Source: Bacteriovoracaceae bacterium
GTDB taxonomy: Bacteria; Bdellovibrionota; Bacteriovoracia; Bacteriovoracales; Bacteriovoracaceae
Direction of reading: 5' to 3'
DNA length: 64,000 bases
NCBI GenBank assembly: GCA_024711325.1
Contig: JANJTC010000005.1
Span: 1,054,001-1,118,000, forward strand
Every line of letters starts with the position of its first letter. Position 1 is the stretch's first letter. Positions 16,595-25,964 of this stretch are shown here, one piece after another. The notes under the pieces are model-generated. The model did not search any database. It saw only the letters and a list, made by a program, of their open reading frames with translations, and was not told the DNA's origin. A program made the translations under genes and the position numbers.

Positions 16595-17605
16595 ATGATG
16601 AAGTTAAGTGAAATTCTCCCGCATCTGATTCACCAGTTTAAATCCGAAAATGATTTAATCCGTGCGATCGATGAAATCTCCAATAAATTTACCAAAGAGC
16701 GAAATAAGATAGGCGACTATCTGAAAGATCCACGCCTTGTGGCCGCTTACACCGCCTTTTATCTTCTGACTAATATCCCGAAGCTGGAAGAAGTTCTGAA
16801 ATGGATGCCAGAGGCCTGGATGGAGGAGCTGAAGAACTGTGACTTTATTGATCTAGGGGCGGGCCCTGGAACTTTTAGTCTGGCCTGGAAAGGGTTGGGA
16901 ATGGCCACTGGTGATTTTTATCAGGTCGAGCAGTCGGAACTCATGCGCCAGCAGGGTCTGTTGTTGTGGAAAGGTTTCCATCAGGAAAAGCTTTTTCAGG
17001 GAGCGAAGTGGGAATGGAAGAATGATCGTCCAAAATTTTTACTCTTTGGGCATTCGGCCAACGAGATGGGAAGCGAGGAAGCGATCCGCTATATCGAAAA
17101 AATTAATCCAGAGCATATTCTTTTCATCGAACCTGGAACCAAAGATTTTTTTCCTGAAATGCTAAAGATTCGGACCTATTTATTAAATCATCAGCACACA
17201 GTTCTTTATCCTTGCTCTAACGAGCTTATTTGCCCGATGCAGAATAAAGATGATTGGTGTCATCAATTCATTCACATTAAGCAGGATTCTGAAATTGAAA
17301 GAATCTCGCAAATGGCACGAAAGGATCGAAAACTTTTACCTCTTACGGTGCATGCTTATTCCAGAACTTTTAAAGGTGAAAACCCGCCAGAAAGACTGGT
17401 CCGAGTGTTTCCTGAGACTAAGTTCAGTCTTGAATGGGAAATCTGCCACTTAAATCAATTGGAACGTTACCAGATTATGAAAAGAGATCTGAGTTCTAAA
17501 GAGATAAAAGATTTAGGCGCGGTTCTGGCCGGTGCATCGCTTGAAAGCGAACTGCTTAAAGAACTTGATCAATATAAGAGGGTTAAAATTCTTAAAGTTA
17601 AATAA
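16595..17605 (+). CDS. Rsm22-family ribosome small-subunit assembly protein
   Basis: This 336-residue protein has a methyltransferase-type fold with the nucleotide-site motif DLGAGPGT (residues 86-93) and the Rsm22 signature of cysteines: C207, C213 and C222 (in PCSNELICP and DDWCH), plus C284. The same four-cysteine pattern in mitochondrial METTL17/Rsm22 binds a 4Fe-4S cluster, and those proteins assist small-subunit assembly. A similar role in the bacterial 30S subunit is inferred. The gene starts directly after the preceding stop, with no clear ribosome site, which suggests translational coupling. Confidence 0.78.
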   Translation: MMKLSEILPHLIHQFKSENDLIRAIDEISNKFTKERNKIGDYLKDPRLVAAYTAFYLLTNIPKLEEVLKWMPEAWMEELKNCDFIDLGAGPGTFSLAWKGLGMATGDFYQVEQSELMRQQGLLLWKGFHQEKLFQGAKWEWKNDRPKFLLFGHSANEMGSEEAIRYIEKINPEHILFIEPGTKDFFPEMLKIRTYLLNHQHTVLYPCSNELICPMQNKDDWCHQFIHIKQDSEIERISQMARKDRKLLPLTVHAYSRTFKGENPPERLVRVFPETKFSLEWEICHLNQLERYQIMKRDLSSKEIKDLGAVLAGASLESELLKELDQYKRVKILKVK

Positions 17606-17620
17606 TCTTCTATCCTGACA

Positions 17621-17648
17621 CTTGACGACGTTCATTTCACTCCCATCT
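17621..17648 (+). promoter_or_regulatory. Heat-shock (sigma-32-type) promoter candidate before clpB-like gene
   Basis: CTTGACG (17621-17627) and TCCCATCT (17641-17648) match the RpoH consensus (CTTGAAA, 11-16 bases, CCCCATNT), and the element resembles the E. coli dnaK P1 promoter in spacing and in the GACG after CTTGA. It lies 28 bases before the ClpB-like start, as expected for heat-shock control. Confidence 0.6.
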
Positions 17649-17675
17649 TATCAATAATAACCAAAGGAGTGATAT

Positions 17676-20072
17676 ATGAATAAGTTTGATCAAGTAGTTT
17701 TAGGATCTTTGGATATCGCTCAATCTGAAGCTTTAAAACGAAAAAATACAGAACTTTTTCCTGAACATTTATTATTAGGTTTAATCCTGAATAAATCTTC
17801 TTATGCTTCAAAATCAATGAAGGATAATCAGAAGGAAGTTGAAGCTCTTTTAGAAAAACTACCCCGCACCTCAGGACAAATCTCCATTGATAACATCCGA
17901 ATGTCGTCCAAGCTTCAGGAATGGATCACTGTCGCTTCGGGAGATGCAGTCCAGCAGGGCAAGCAAGAGGTGGCGGAAAAACATTTATTAAAATTCTTAC
18001 CCCAAATCTTCCCGACATTAAAAGTGGACTATAGTAAGTTCGCTGATGCCGCTGAAGATGTGGAGGTACCCAGTTTTCTCATTAATCTCAATGAAATGGC
18101 AGAAAAAGGAAAACTTGATCCCGTCATTGGACGCACTAAAGAAATCAGATCCGTCATTGAAATATTGGGCCGAAGGTCCAAAAACAATCCAGTTCTCGTG
18201 GGCCCCGCTGGAGTTGGAAAGACAGCAATCGTGGAAGGCCTTGCCGAACAAATTGTGAAGGGTCAGGTTCCGGATGTACTTAAAGGCAAGACTGTTTACT
18301 CACTGGAAATGGGATCCCTCATGGCCGGGACTAAATACCGAGGTGACTTTGAGGAAAGAATTCAGAACCTTTTAAAATTTGTTAAATCTAAATCCGGAGA
18401 AGTTGTTCTCTTCATCGATGAGATTCACCAGCTGGTGGGAGCGGGACGGACTGATGGTGCCATGGATGCTGCTAACTTGTTAAAACCTGCATTGGCCCGG
18501 GGAGAACTTCACTGTATCGGTGCCACCACTTTTGATGAATATCAAAAGTACATTCTAAATGATCCGGCCTTGGAACGAAGATTCCGCTCAGTCCCAGTTA
18601 ATGAACCAAGTAAGGAAGATTCAGTAGAGATTCTTATGGGTGTCAGATCTAAGATGGAAGCTCACCACGGAGTCAAAATTTCAGATGATGCCATCTACAA
18701 TGCGGTCTTTTTATCAGACCAATACATCACTGATAAAAACCTTCCGGATAAGGCGATCGATCTTCTGGATGAAGCTTCCAGTGCTTTAAAACTTTCTGCC
18801 GAGGCGATGCCGGCCAAGTTAGTTGAGCTTGAAGCAGAACTTCGTTCCAAGAAGATTTATGCCCAGATGGAAAAAGACAATACTGACCTGAAAAAAGAAA
18901 TTGAAGTGCTTGAAGCAAAATTCAATGAAGGCAAGGCCGCATGGGAAAAAGAAATCTCATCTCTCAAAAAAGTTTCTGAAATTAAAAACCGCATTGATCG
19001 CCTGCAGTTTGAATTAGAAAATGCGGAAAGAAATCAGAACTACGAGGAAGCTTCAAAAATTAAGTATATGCTGATTCCTCAGACTGAAAAAGAGCTGACA
19101 ACGTTCCAGCATGAATGGATTCTGGGTAAAAAACATATTGCCCAGGTGATTTCCCGACAAACCGGAATCCCTCTGGAGAAAATCCTTAAGTCCAAGCAGG
19201 ATTCCATCCTGAACCTGGAAGAGTTTTTAAACCGCAGAGTCTTTGGTCAGGAAGAGGCCATTCATGAAATCAGTGAAACATTGATCGCAAGTTATGCCGG
19301 TCTCTCTGATGAAAGCCGTCCATTAGGATCATTCCTGCTGTTAGGACCGACAGGGGTAGGTAAAACAGAAACGGCCAAGGCACTTACTCAATATTTATTT
19401 GATAATGAAGAGAATATAGTGAGGCTCGACCTTTCTGAATATTCTGAAAAGCACTCAGTGGCCAAACTCATTGGTGCGCCAGCAGGTTATGTTGGGTATG
19501 AAGAGGGTGGAGTTCTGACTGAGGCCATCAGACGAAAGCCTTATGCTGTTGTCTTATTCGATGAGGTTGAAAAGGCCCATCCGGATTTTGCGGACATTTT
19601 GCTCCAGATTCTGGATGACGGTCGTTTGACTGATAACAAGGGTCGAACCATTAACTTCAAAAATACCATCATTATGATGACCTCAAATTCCAAGAATCTT
19701 AAAGAAGATTTCAAGCCGGAAGTGCTGGGAAGAATTGATGGGGTCCTGACATTTCATGGTCTGGATAAGAGAATCATGAAGCAGTTGGTTGATAAACAAG
19801 TCAAACTTCTGAATGAACGTCTTAAATCCAAAAAAGTGGTTCTTAAACTGGATGAGAAGGCCTATGAAAGTCTTGCTGATCAGGGATTTGATTTCCAATA
19901 CGGGGCCAGACCTTTAAACGGGGTTTTCCAGAAGTTGGTTACCCGACCACTTTCTAAGAAGATACTGGAAGGAACTTTACCTGAAGGAGAATTGACCATG
20001 ACGTGGAATGGACATGAAATGACAGTCACAACTACAGGTGGTGAGCAAGTGGAAGGCCAAAGCCTTCAATGA
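17676..20072 (+). CDS. ClpB-type AAA+ protein disaggregase (short middle domain)
   Basis: This 798-residue protein has a Clp N-terminal repeat domain (about 1-130), a first AAA+ module (Walker A GPAGVGKT at 176-183, Walker B LFIDEIH), a coiled middle domain (about 385-480), and a second AAA+ module (Walker A GPTGVGKT at 557-564, Walker B VVLFDEVEKAHPD). The ClpP-docking loop of ClpA-type unfoldases is missing, so it should pull apart aggregates with DnaK and not feed a protease. It is about 60 residues shorter than ClpB, mainly in the middle domain. A heat-shock-type promoter precedes it, and the next gene overlaps by four bases. Confidence 0.85.
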   Translation: MNKFDQVVLGSLDIAQSEALKRKNTELFPEHLLLGLILNKSSYASKSMKDNQKEVEALLEKLPRTSGQISIDNIRMSSKLQEWITVASGDAVQQGKQEVAEKHLLKFLPQIFPTLKVDYSKFADAAEDVEVPSFLINLNEMAEKGKLDPVIGRTKEIRSVIEILGRRSKNNPVLVGPAGVGKTAIVEGLAEQIVKGQVPDVLKGKTVYSLEMGSLMAGTKYRGDFEERIQNLLKFVKSKSGEVVLFIDEIHQLVGAGRTDGAMDAANLLKPALARGELHCIGATTFDEYQKYILNDPALERRFRSVPVNEPSKEDSVEILMGVRSKMEAHHGVKISDDAIYNAVFLSDQYITDKNLPDKAIDLLDEASSALKLSAEAMPAKLVELEAELRSKKIYAQMEKDNTDLKKEIEVLEAKFNEGKAAWEKEISSLKKVSEIKNRIDRLQFELENAERNQNYEEASKIKYMLIPQTEKELTTFQHEWILGKKHIAQVISRQTGIPLEKILKSKQDSILNLEEFLNRRVFGQEEAIHEISETLIASYAGLSDESRPLGSFLLLGPTGVGKTETAKALTQYLFDNEENIVRLDLSEYSEKHSVAKLIGAPAGYVGYEEGGVLTEAIRRKPYAVVLFDEVEKAHPDFADILLQILDDGRLTDNKGRTINFKNTIIMMTSNSKNLKEDFKPEVLGRIDGVLTFHGLDKRIMKQLVDKQVKLLNERLKSKKVVLKLDEKAYESLADQGFDFQYGARPLNGVFQKLVTRPLSKKILEGTLPEGELTMTWNGHEMTVTTTGGEQVEGQSLQ

Positions 20073-21076
20073 GAGCATTGATCCTCTCACTGGCGATGCT
20101 GATGCTGACTTTTGAAGTGGAAGCTGGGTCTTACCCCAAATCTGATCACTATAATGGAAAGAAGTTTCATAACCCTGGCCAGGATGATTTAAAATCATTC
20201 TGGCAGGTTTTAAAATGGCAGCTCATTGGTGATAAGCAAGAGTGGCCGGAAAATGTGGCCAATAAAAACTATCCCCTTCGTCCATTGGGTTCCAACGAAA
20301 AAGTGAATGCCACTTTTATTAATCATGCCACTTTCTTATTACAACTTCCGGGACTTAACGTCCTGACGGATCCTGTTTACTCCCAAAGAGTCAGTCCTAT
20401 GACCTTTGCCGGCCCAAAGAGAGTCCGTGCTGCCGGGATACCATTTGAACTTCTTCCGAAAATTGATGTCGTCGTGATTTCTCATAATCATTATGATCAT
20501 CTGGATCTGGAAACCTTAAAAATGCTTGATGGCAAATTCCATCCTCTCTTCTTGGTTCCACTGGGGGACGAGAAGCTTTTAAAACAGGCCGGAATTCAAA
20601 ACGTGAAGGAGCTTGATTGGTGGGAAGAAGTGAGGGTTCGGGATAATCGTTTCATTTTCTCGCCTTCTAAACATTGGTCGGCCAGGTCCTTGTGGGATAA
20701 GAATGAATGCCTTTGGGGCAGTTTCATGGTGGATAACGGGCAGTCAAAAATTTATTTTGCAGGAGACACCGGGTATTCCCCTCATTTTCTAGATACCAAA
20801 AGTCGCTTAGGAGCACCGGATTTAGCACTTTTGCCGATTGGTGCCTACAAACCCCAGTGGTTCATGCAGACCCACCATATGAATCCAGAAGAAGCCGTCA
20901 AGGCCCACATTGACCTGGGAGCTGCCAGATCAATTGCCATGCACTTTGGAACTTTTCAATTATCGGATGAAGGCATTGATGAACCCATTGATGATCTCAA
21001 GCTTGCCAGGGAAAAGTTGAACATTTCACCAGAAGAATTTCTTATCCTGGATCAAGGTCAAGCTCTTGTCTATTAA
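20069..21076 (+). CDS. NAPE-PLD-like metallo-beta-lactamase-fold hydrolase, exported
   Basis: The 335-residue protein has a signal peptide (residues 1-19) and the metal-binding motif HNHYDH (H139, H141, D143, H144), with later metal ligands in FAGDTGYS and AMHFGTF. Together with DPVYSQRVSP and the loop KHWSARSLWDKN this matches the N-acylphosphatidylethanolamine phospholipase D family, which cleaves phospholipid headgroups. It overlaps the ClpB-like gene by four bases (ATGA) and should share its heat-shock promoter. A role in membrane lipid repair under stress is a guess. Its stop is interlocked with that of the convergent pilus tip gene. Confidence 0.8.
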   Translation: MRALILSLAMLMLTFEVEAGSYPKSDHYNGKKFHNPGQDDLKSFWQVLKWQLIGDKQEWPENVANKNYPLRPLGSNEKVNATFINHATFLLQLPGLNVLTDPVYSQRVSPMTFAGPKRVRAAGIPFELLPKIDVVVISHNHYDHLDLETLKMLDGKFHPLFLVPLGDEKLLKQAGIQNVKELDWWEEVRVRDNRFIFSPSKHWSARSLWDKNECLWGSFMVDNGQSKIYFAGDTGYSPHFLDTKSRLGAPDLALLPIGAYKPQWFMQTHHMNPEEAVKAHIDLGAARSIAMHFGTFQLSDEGIDEPIDDLKLAREKLNISPEEFLILDQGQALVY

Positions 21077-22002
21077 TTGGCAATGGCGGTAATGGTCAGG
21101 ACATCCTGATACATACCGGCCGATTTCTGAGTGGTACTTTCAGTAATTTTTATTTTTAAATTAAATTTATCACCTCCGGATGAGGTTGCATCGCCAGAGC
21201 CGATACTCACTGGTGATGAAGCTGAATTGAGAAGCGACACAGGAGAGTTGTTGACCTTGAGGGAATAGGCAATCGTGTCACCTTGTGAGAGTTTGAGTTT
21301 GCCATTATTTAACGATGAGACTTTTATTTGATAGGATCCGTTCGCGAGGACCCTTAAGTCTGCACCCTTTTCTTGATTTTGCGAGAGAATCCCGAAATCC
21401 AGAATCTTACTGGTGGATGAAGCATCGAACACCCCGCCTTCATCAAGCAGACTGATCTGTATTTTCTTTGGAACATAAAAGAGTACAGTGAAAGTATCGC
21501 TTTCTTCAAAGAGATAGTTGCCACTTGACTGGTTAAATCCATAAATCCTGACTTGCAGAATGTCATAGTAAGTACCGCTTCTTGCAGCGTTATCCAGGAC
21601 CCCAGGTGTAGAGATGTAAAAGTTTTTAGTATAGGTAGTGTGCTTATTAGGAGCTGCCCCCTGCAGGAATTCATTTGAATTTAAGGCATCTCCTTCATCT
21701 TTTAATACTCCGGACTGGTTAATGTTTTCATGAAGATTATAATTAATGGAGCTGCCAAATAAACTGAAGGCCCGGCGTTGGTAGTTGTTTGACAGGCCTT
21801 TTGAAAAATAGATTCGGTAGAGGTCGCATCTTCCATTGGGGGAATTCTGGCCTCGGTTAACCAGAATATTTTGTAGAATAACTTGAGAGTCCTCCAGAAT
21901 TTCAACCGTTGCATTGGATAACTGGAAGTGATAGTCGCACTCCGGGGCGGCCAATGTTAAGGATGAGAATAAGAAAAAACTTAAGAGGCAAAAGTATTTC
22001 AT
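21073..22002 (-). CDS. Chaperone-usher pilus tip or minor subunit
   Basis: The 309-residue protein has a signal peptide (residues 1-18) and a two-domain beta-rich mature part. The C-terminal half (about 185-309) resembles the pilins of this locus: YQIKVSSLNNGKLKL, a spacer, then SAGMYQDVLTITAIAN at the very end, matching the AGSYEDLVQFTI endings of the pilins. The extra N-terminal domain, with two cysteines, is expected for a tip adhesin that precedes the assembled shaft. It is the last gene of the operon and overlaps the usher gene by four bases. Confidence 0.7.
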   Translation of the reverse strand: MKYFCLLSFFLFSSLTLAAPECDYHFQLSNATVEILEDSQVILQNILVNRGQNSPNGRCDLYRIYFSKGLSNNYQRRAFSLFGSSINYNLHENINQSGVLKDEGDALNSNEFLQGAAPNKHTTYTKNFYISTPGVLDNAARSGTYYDILQVRIYGFNQSSGNYLFEESDTFTVLFYVPKKIQISLLDEGGVFDASSTSKILDFGILSQNQEKGADLRVLANGSYQIKVSSLNNGKLKLSQGDTIAYSLKVNNSPVSLLNSASSPVSIGSGDATSSGGDKFNLKIKITESTTQKSAGMYQDVLTITAIAN

Positions 22003-24383
22003 AGTTCATTTTCCTTCAATTGGATCAGTCCCAAGTCTTTAATTCCGCGGTCATTTTTTGAGATTTCAATCAAGACTGTATCTTCCAGACCTTCCAGTGC
22101 CATCTCAAATCTTCCGGCCTCTATACCCTCAACGAAAATCTCTCCACTCCGATTTGTAAAAAACAGCACTTCTCCAATCTTACCCACTTGGAGTGAGAAT
22201 GGAGTTCCATCTGTTTTGACAATCTTCCCTGTAAGTACGACAGATCCTCTCTCATGCAGAGTGATCAGATGGGCACTGCGATAAGTGGGGTAGAGCATAA
22301 ATCGTTCTTTTAAAAGAGTGCGCCCGTGATCCAGAAATGTCGGATCCAACTGAACATCCCGATACTGATAGGCAATCAGGTTACTAAAGACCACTTCATT
22401 AAACAGACCGGTTTCAGATTCCGTATAGGGAGAAGTTGATTTTAAACCAATCTTCTGGTCTTTCAGTCGCTCCTCAGGCTTAAAAATGACAAAACTTCCG
22501 GGAATAGGGCGGGAAATCCCCATACCGAAATCATCATCCTCATAGGCAAAGACGAAAGCGGAATTTAGCCGGGCACTGCCTTTTCCTAACAAGTGGGATG
22601 AATTTATCTGGGTGCCGCTGATCCTGCCACCTAGATCTCCCAGTGGAGTTGGGTAACTTAAATCGAGTTCTCCATTTTGTCTGTCATCTGAATATTCAGC
22701 AATGGCCTGAGACCTGAAGGTGTAGAGTTTATTTTGATTATCTCTTAAGACATTAACCCGGGTGCTCTTTTGTTTCTGATCATAGAGGGCCGAGACATAG
22801 TCATTGGATTCAGGGATTGAGAGAGTCAAGAAGACATAGGCGATATCATTCCATTGTTTATACTCATCACGGTTTCGGCTGGCATACAGAGCAATGTTGT
22901 GATGATTAAAAATACGAAAACTTAAGTTTAAGTCATAACCATAACGGTTTTCCAATTGATTATTCCTCACATCACCGTAGTTTCCCCCTACTGAGAATGT
23001 CAAAACGTTGGAAACAGGGATGGTGTAGTTGGCCGCATAAACATTTTGCACAGAAGAGGCGAGGTCCAAAAGAGAGGTCTTGAAATCTTCACTGCGGTTT
23101 TCATAGCGTAAAAATAGTGTATGAGAGTCAAACCACCTTTTGCCTTGGGTGATGAGTTGGTAGCCAAGACTGGTAGCACTACCGTTTTGGTTTTGTAGAT
23201 TGGATCTGGCATGGCCCAATGTGAAATTTCCAATCGGGATGGCCTGAATGAGTTCTGCTCCCATTAAGTTGAAGTCTTCCTGGTTCTGAAGGTAGAGCGA
23301 GCTGGAAAAAATGGAAGAAAAACCATATTGGAAAAATCCGGAAAAAACTTTCCCGTCTCGATGAATATATTCTCGCTTGAAGTTGGTATCCATAAAGGGA
23401 ACGCCATAACTTAAGTCAAAGCGGCTTTCTCCTTCATTTAAAAGATTAATGTTGGAAGAAGATTTAAAAACAAAAACTTGCTTTTGTCCCAGATCATCCA
23501 CGGCTTCAATGACAACCGTATTCAGGCCGTTGTTGAGTGGAATATCAGTGGCATTATAATTGCCGGCTGGTAGATACTCTGATTTTACCATAACTGAATT
23601 GACGAAATACTTAACGAAAGATCGAGACTTTAAGGTGAAATTTTGATGACCAGTGGGATAGGGAAAGCGATAAGGATTCAAGGAAAAATTTCTCTGAATG
23701 TTGATTCCGCCAAGGGGACGGGCCACCATGAAACCCTGGATCTGAGGATAGACATCACCCAACTGTGCCCGAATGTCAGGACCTTGAAAATCTTTAACTA
23801 AACGACTGTCACCGCGGTACCATTTTGAATCAATGTTGTCCTGAAAGAATGTTTGGTTCTCGAAAACTAAAGAATTCATGTTAATGAAAGAATTAAACTG
23901 GCCACTAAAAAAATTCCCGCCCAGGGCCTCATCTGCCCAGTTCTGTTCCAATCGATAATTAATGGCCCCACCAAAAGGGGCAGGATGAAGGGCCATTTTT
24001 TTTTCTTCCTCCAGATTAATTCCCAAATCGGTCCTTTTCCTCGCCTTATTTTCCAGATTGAACTGGCCTTCGATTTTGAGTTCTTCGGGATTGAAGCGAA
24101 ATGGAAATGGCAGTTTGTCCGGTTCAATGCGTGCCGGGAGTTTTTCCATCGCCTTAAGGGTGTCCGGATGGAGGTAGGATTTAAGAACGCTTTGAAGTGA
24201 GGACTTATCTACCCAATTAATTTTTTCGCCATGTACCTCAACTTTAACGTCCCCTAAGTTATCTGCACCATCATAAAAAGGAATGGCCGCGATATAGGTT
24301 GTTTCTTGGAAATGCTGAGCAAAGGAAAAAAAGGGAAATCCTGCAAGTAAGATAAATAGAATCAGAGAAAGAGGGCTAGTCAT
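21999..24383 (-). CDS. Fimbrial outer membrane usher protein
   Basis: This 794-residue protein has a signal peptide (residues 1-22), an N-terminal chaperone-binding region, a long beta-barrel region and a C-terminal beta domain. NYNATDIPLNNGLNTVVIEAVDDLGQKQ is split here as NATDIPLNNG and VVIEAVDDLG, typical of the usher plug region, and the last part (QVGKIGEVLFFTNRSGEIF) matches a usher C-terminal beta domain. The usher assembles and exports pilus subunits handed over by the chaperone. It overlaps the chaperone gene by eight bases and the tip gene by four. Divergent from the FimD group, nearer the alternative/CS1-like ushers. Confidence 0.8.
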   Translation of the reverse strand: MTSPLSLILFILLAGFPFFSFAQHFQETTYIAAIPFYDGADNLGDVKVEVHGEKINWVDKSSLQSVLKSYLHPDTLKAMEKLPARIEPDKLPFPFRFNPEELKIEGQFNLENKARKRTDLGINLEEEKKMALHPAPFGGAINYRLEQNWADEALGGNFFSGQFNSFINMNSLVFENQTFFQDNIDSKWYRGDSRLVKDFQGPDIRAQLGDVYPQIQGFMVARPLGGINIQRNFSLNPYRFPYPTGHQNFTLKSRSFVKYFVNSVMVKSEYLPAGNYNATDIPLNNGLNTVVIEAVDDLGQKQVFVFKSSSNINLLNEGESRFDLSYGVPFMDTNFKREYIHRDGKVFSGFFQYGFSSIFSSSLYLQNQEDFNLMGAELIQAIPIGNFTLGHARSNLQNQNGSATSLGYQLITQGKRWFDSHTLFLRYENRSEDFKTSLLDLASSVQNVYAANYTIPVSNVLTFSVGGNYGDVRNNQLENRYGYDLNLSFRIFNHHNIALYASRNRDEYKQWNDIAYVFLTLSIPESNDYVSALYDQKQKSTRVNVLRDNQNKLYTFRSQAIAEYSDDRQNGELDLSYPTPLGDLGGRISGTQINSSHLLGKGSARLNSAFVFAYEDDDFGMGISRPIPGSFVIFKPEERLKDQKIGLKSTSPYTESETGLFNEVVFSNLIAYQYRDVQLDPTFLDHGRTLLKERFMLYPTYRSAHLITLHERGSVVLTGKIVKTDGTPFSLQVGKIGEVLFFTNRSGEIFVEGIEAGRFEMALEGLEDTVLIEISKNDRGIKDLGLIQLKENEL

Positions 24384-25068
24384 TTATCTTGAGTTCTACT
24401 TTGGCATCTTGAGGAATTGTATGACTGGTCTTGATCGTGAAGATTCTTTTGTGTCCGGCCAATACATTCTCTCCTGATAATCCCGGAAGGTCTTGTGACT
24501 TCAATTCTACTTTTTTATTCAGGGAGAGATATTTAATTGTAGGGTTATTAATCAACTGGTGTCTTTGACCTTTGTTCTCAATGATGAGCTTCATCTCTTT
24601 GCCGTCTGAAGCATGAGATATGAGTTTAACTTCGGGCTTGGTATTCGGAGCTGAGGCATACAGTGCCGCAACATACTTCATTAGCATCTTGATTCCCGCC
24701 TCATTTTTTGTCTTCTCATCCACTTTCAAAGGTAGTTGCTCCGCAATCACCCGATAGCTTTTTTCTGTCTCTGGGATATCTTTTAGATTATATGTGACTC
24801 GGATTGTTCGTTTCTCGTTAGGAGGGATGATGATTTGAGGTGGGAAAATCGTCACTTCTTTTGTATCCGAAAGAGTTTCCCCTCCATTTTCATCCATCTG
24901 TCGTGACTTCACAGTGAGTTCAACAGCAATGTTTGCAGAACTTTCATTTTCAATTAAAAATTGGGCCCCATTACGCTTCCCCTCTACTTCGATAGTCTGT
25001 GACATGGGAGAAAAATTAAAAGAGAAAATAAAGGGCAGACAAATAATGAGAGTAAGAAATCGAATCAT
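24376..25068 (-). CDS. Periplasmic pilus chaperone
   Basis: I start this protein (230 residues) at the ATG at 25068, which has AAGGA seven bases upstream and gives a signal peptide; a longer in-frame version from 25167 lacks both. The mature part has two Ig-like domains: strands with VEGKRNGAQFLIENES and PPNEKRTIRVTYN in the first, and a second from about residue 130. The usual job is to complete the fold of pilin subunits by donating a strand and to deliver them to the usher. It lies between the pilin genes and the usher. Confidence 0.78.
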   Translation of the reverse strand: MIRFLTLIICLPFIFSFNFSPMSQTIEVEGKRNGAQFLIENESSANIAVELTVKSRQMDENGGETLSDTKEVTIFPPQIIIPPNEKRTIRVTYNLKDIPETEKSYRVIAEQLPLKVDEKTKNEAGIKMLMKYVAALYASAPNTKPEVKLISHASDGKEMKLIIENKGQRHQLINNPTIKYLSLNKKVELKSQDLPGLSGENVLAGHKRIFTIKTSHTIPQDAKVELKIND

Positions 25069-25129
25069 GAAAGAATCCTTGTTCTCTTTATTATACGGCC
25101 GTTTTTCATCTACTAATGGAACAAAAAGA

Positions 25130-25597
25130 TTAATTAGCTTCAATCGTGAACTGAACCAGATCTTCATAACTACCGGCGGAAAGATTTGTTGGTTGATTAT
25201 AAGAAATTTTCACTTCTTTAGTGAATGTTCCTTTGAGATTACTTGTGGAATAAATTTGACTTGGAGATGTTGAGAGAGGAACAGTGCTCCCACTATAAGT
25301 TAAAACATAATTGATGAAACTATTCGCATCACTCACATTTACTAGTTTTCCTCCATTTGAAGATTTGGCCTTCACTTTATAACCAGTGTGATAGTTTGAA
25401 GTTTCCGTAAGAGTGGCCACTTTTAAATTGGATGCTTGAGAATTTAAATCCAAATTCGATGCAATCGTTTCTGGAGTGAGCGAAATCTCCAGAACAGGTG
25501 CTACTAAACCTTTTAAAATGAGTTCAGCCCGGGTCGCCGCCTGAGACGTCAGAGATAGAGAAAGTAGACCCAACATAAAAAAAGCATTTTTCTTCAT
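25130..25597 (-). CDS. Pilin subunit, paralogue 2
   Basis: The 155-residue protein has a signal peptide ending in SQAA and a single beta-sandwich domain with KSSNGGKLVNVSDANSF and the ending AGSYEDLVQFTIEAN. It is closely similar over its whole length to the pilin encoded at 26011-26472, so the two arose by duplication. Of two adjacent ATG codons I favour the second, because AGAGG is then five bases away. It sits directly before the chaperone gene and may be a second shaft or minor subunit. Confidence 0.78.
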   Translation of the reverse strand: MKKNAFFMLGLLSLSLTSQAATRAELILKGLVAPVLEISLTPETIASNLDLNSQASNLKVATLTETSNYHTGYKVKAKSSNGGKLVNVSDANSFINYVLTYSGSTVPLSTSPSQIYSTSNLKGTFTKEVKISYNQPTNLSAGSYEDLVQFTIEAN

Positions 25598-25625
25598 CAT
25601 TACCTCTTGTTGAATTAGGACGAAG

Positions 25626-25655
25626 CTCTTTTTTCAACATGTGTTAAAAAAAGAG
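25626..25655. repeat. 30-base near-perfect inverted repeat before pilin 2
   Basis: Two 14-base arms (CTCTTTTTTCAACA and TGTTAAAAAAAGAG) surround a two-base centre, with one mismatch that becomes a G-T pair in RNA. It lies in the leader of the second pilin gene. It could stabilise that mRNA or bind a regulator. Confidence 0.5.
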
Positions 25656-25724
25656 ACGATGTGTTGAGATAATCTTAATACATGAGTGAAATTAAAGTAG
25701 TGGGCAAAATATCCTTAGAAAAAC

Positions 25725-25964
25725 CTAAGGATGAACAATAGAGACTAAATAATTGTTCTTGTGTTTAGTGATGGTGTAACGGGGAAGTGCTAAATGCGCT
25801 TTTTGATTAGAGTGAATACTTGCCTTTGGACCCTCAGCATCCATTTTAAGCTCTACTTGATAGGTAATGGGGACAATCGCTCGAAGATGCAAGACTGCAT
25901 TGGTATTTTTGGAGTAGGCCTCAAAAGTGAATAAAAGAAGAAAAAGCCCAAGGTAGTTTTTCAT
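25725..25964 (-). CDS. Small pilin-like secreted ORF
   Basis: The 79-residue product has a signal peptide (residues 1-18) followed by VLHLRAIVPITYQVEL, which resembles the mature N-termini of the two flanking pilins (LILKGVVAPILEISI). It then ends early, so it lacks most of the beta-sandwich. It may be a truncated pilin, a regulator or a cap. Its ATG lies in the loop/stem of an apparent terminator, with AAGG in the 5' arm as ribosome site. Expression is therefore uncertain. Confidence 0.45.
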   Translation of the reverse strand: MKNYLGLFLLLFTFEAYSKNTNAVLHLRAIVPITYQVELKMDAEGPKASIHSNQKAHLALPRYTITKHKNNYLVSIVHP

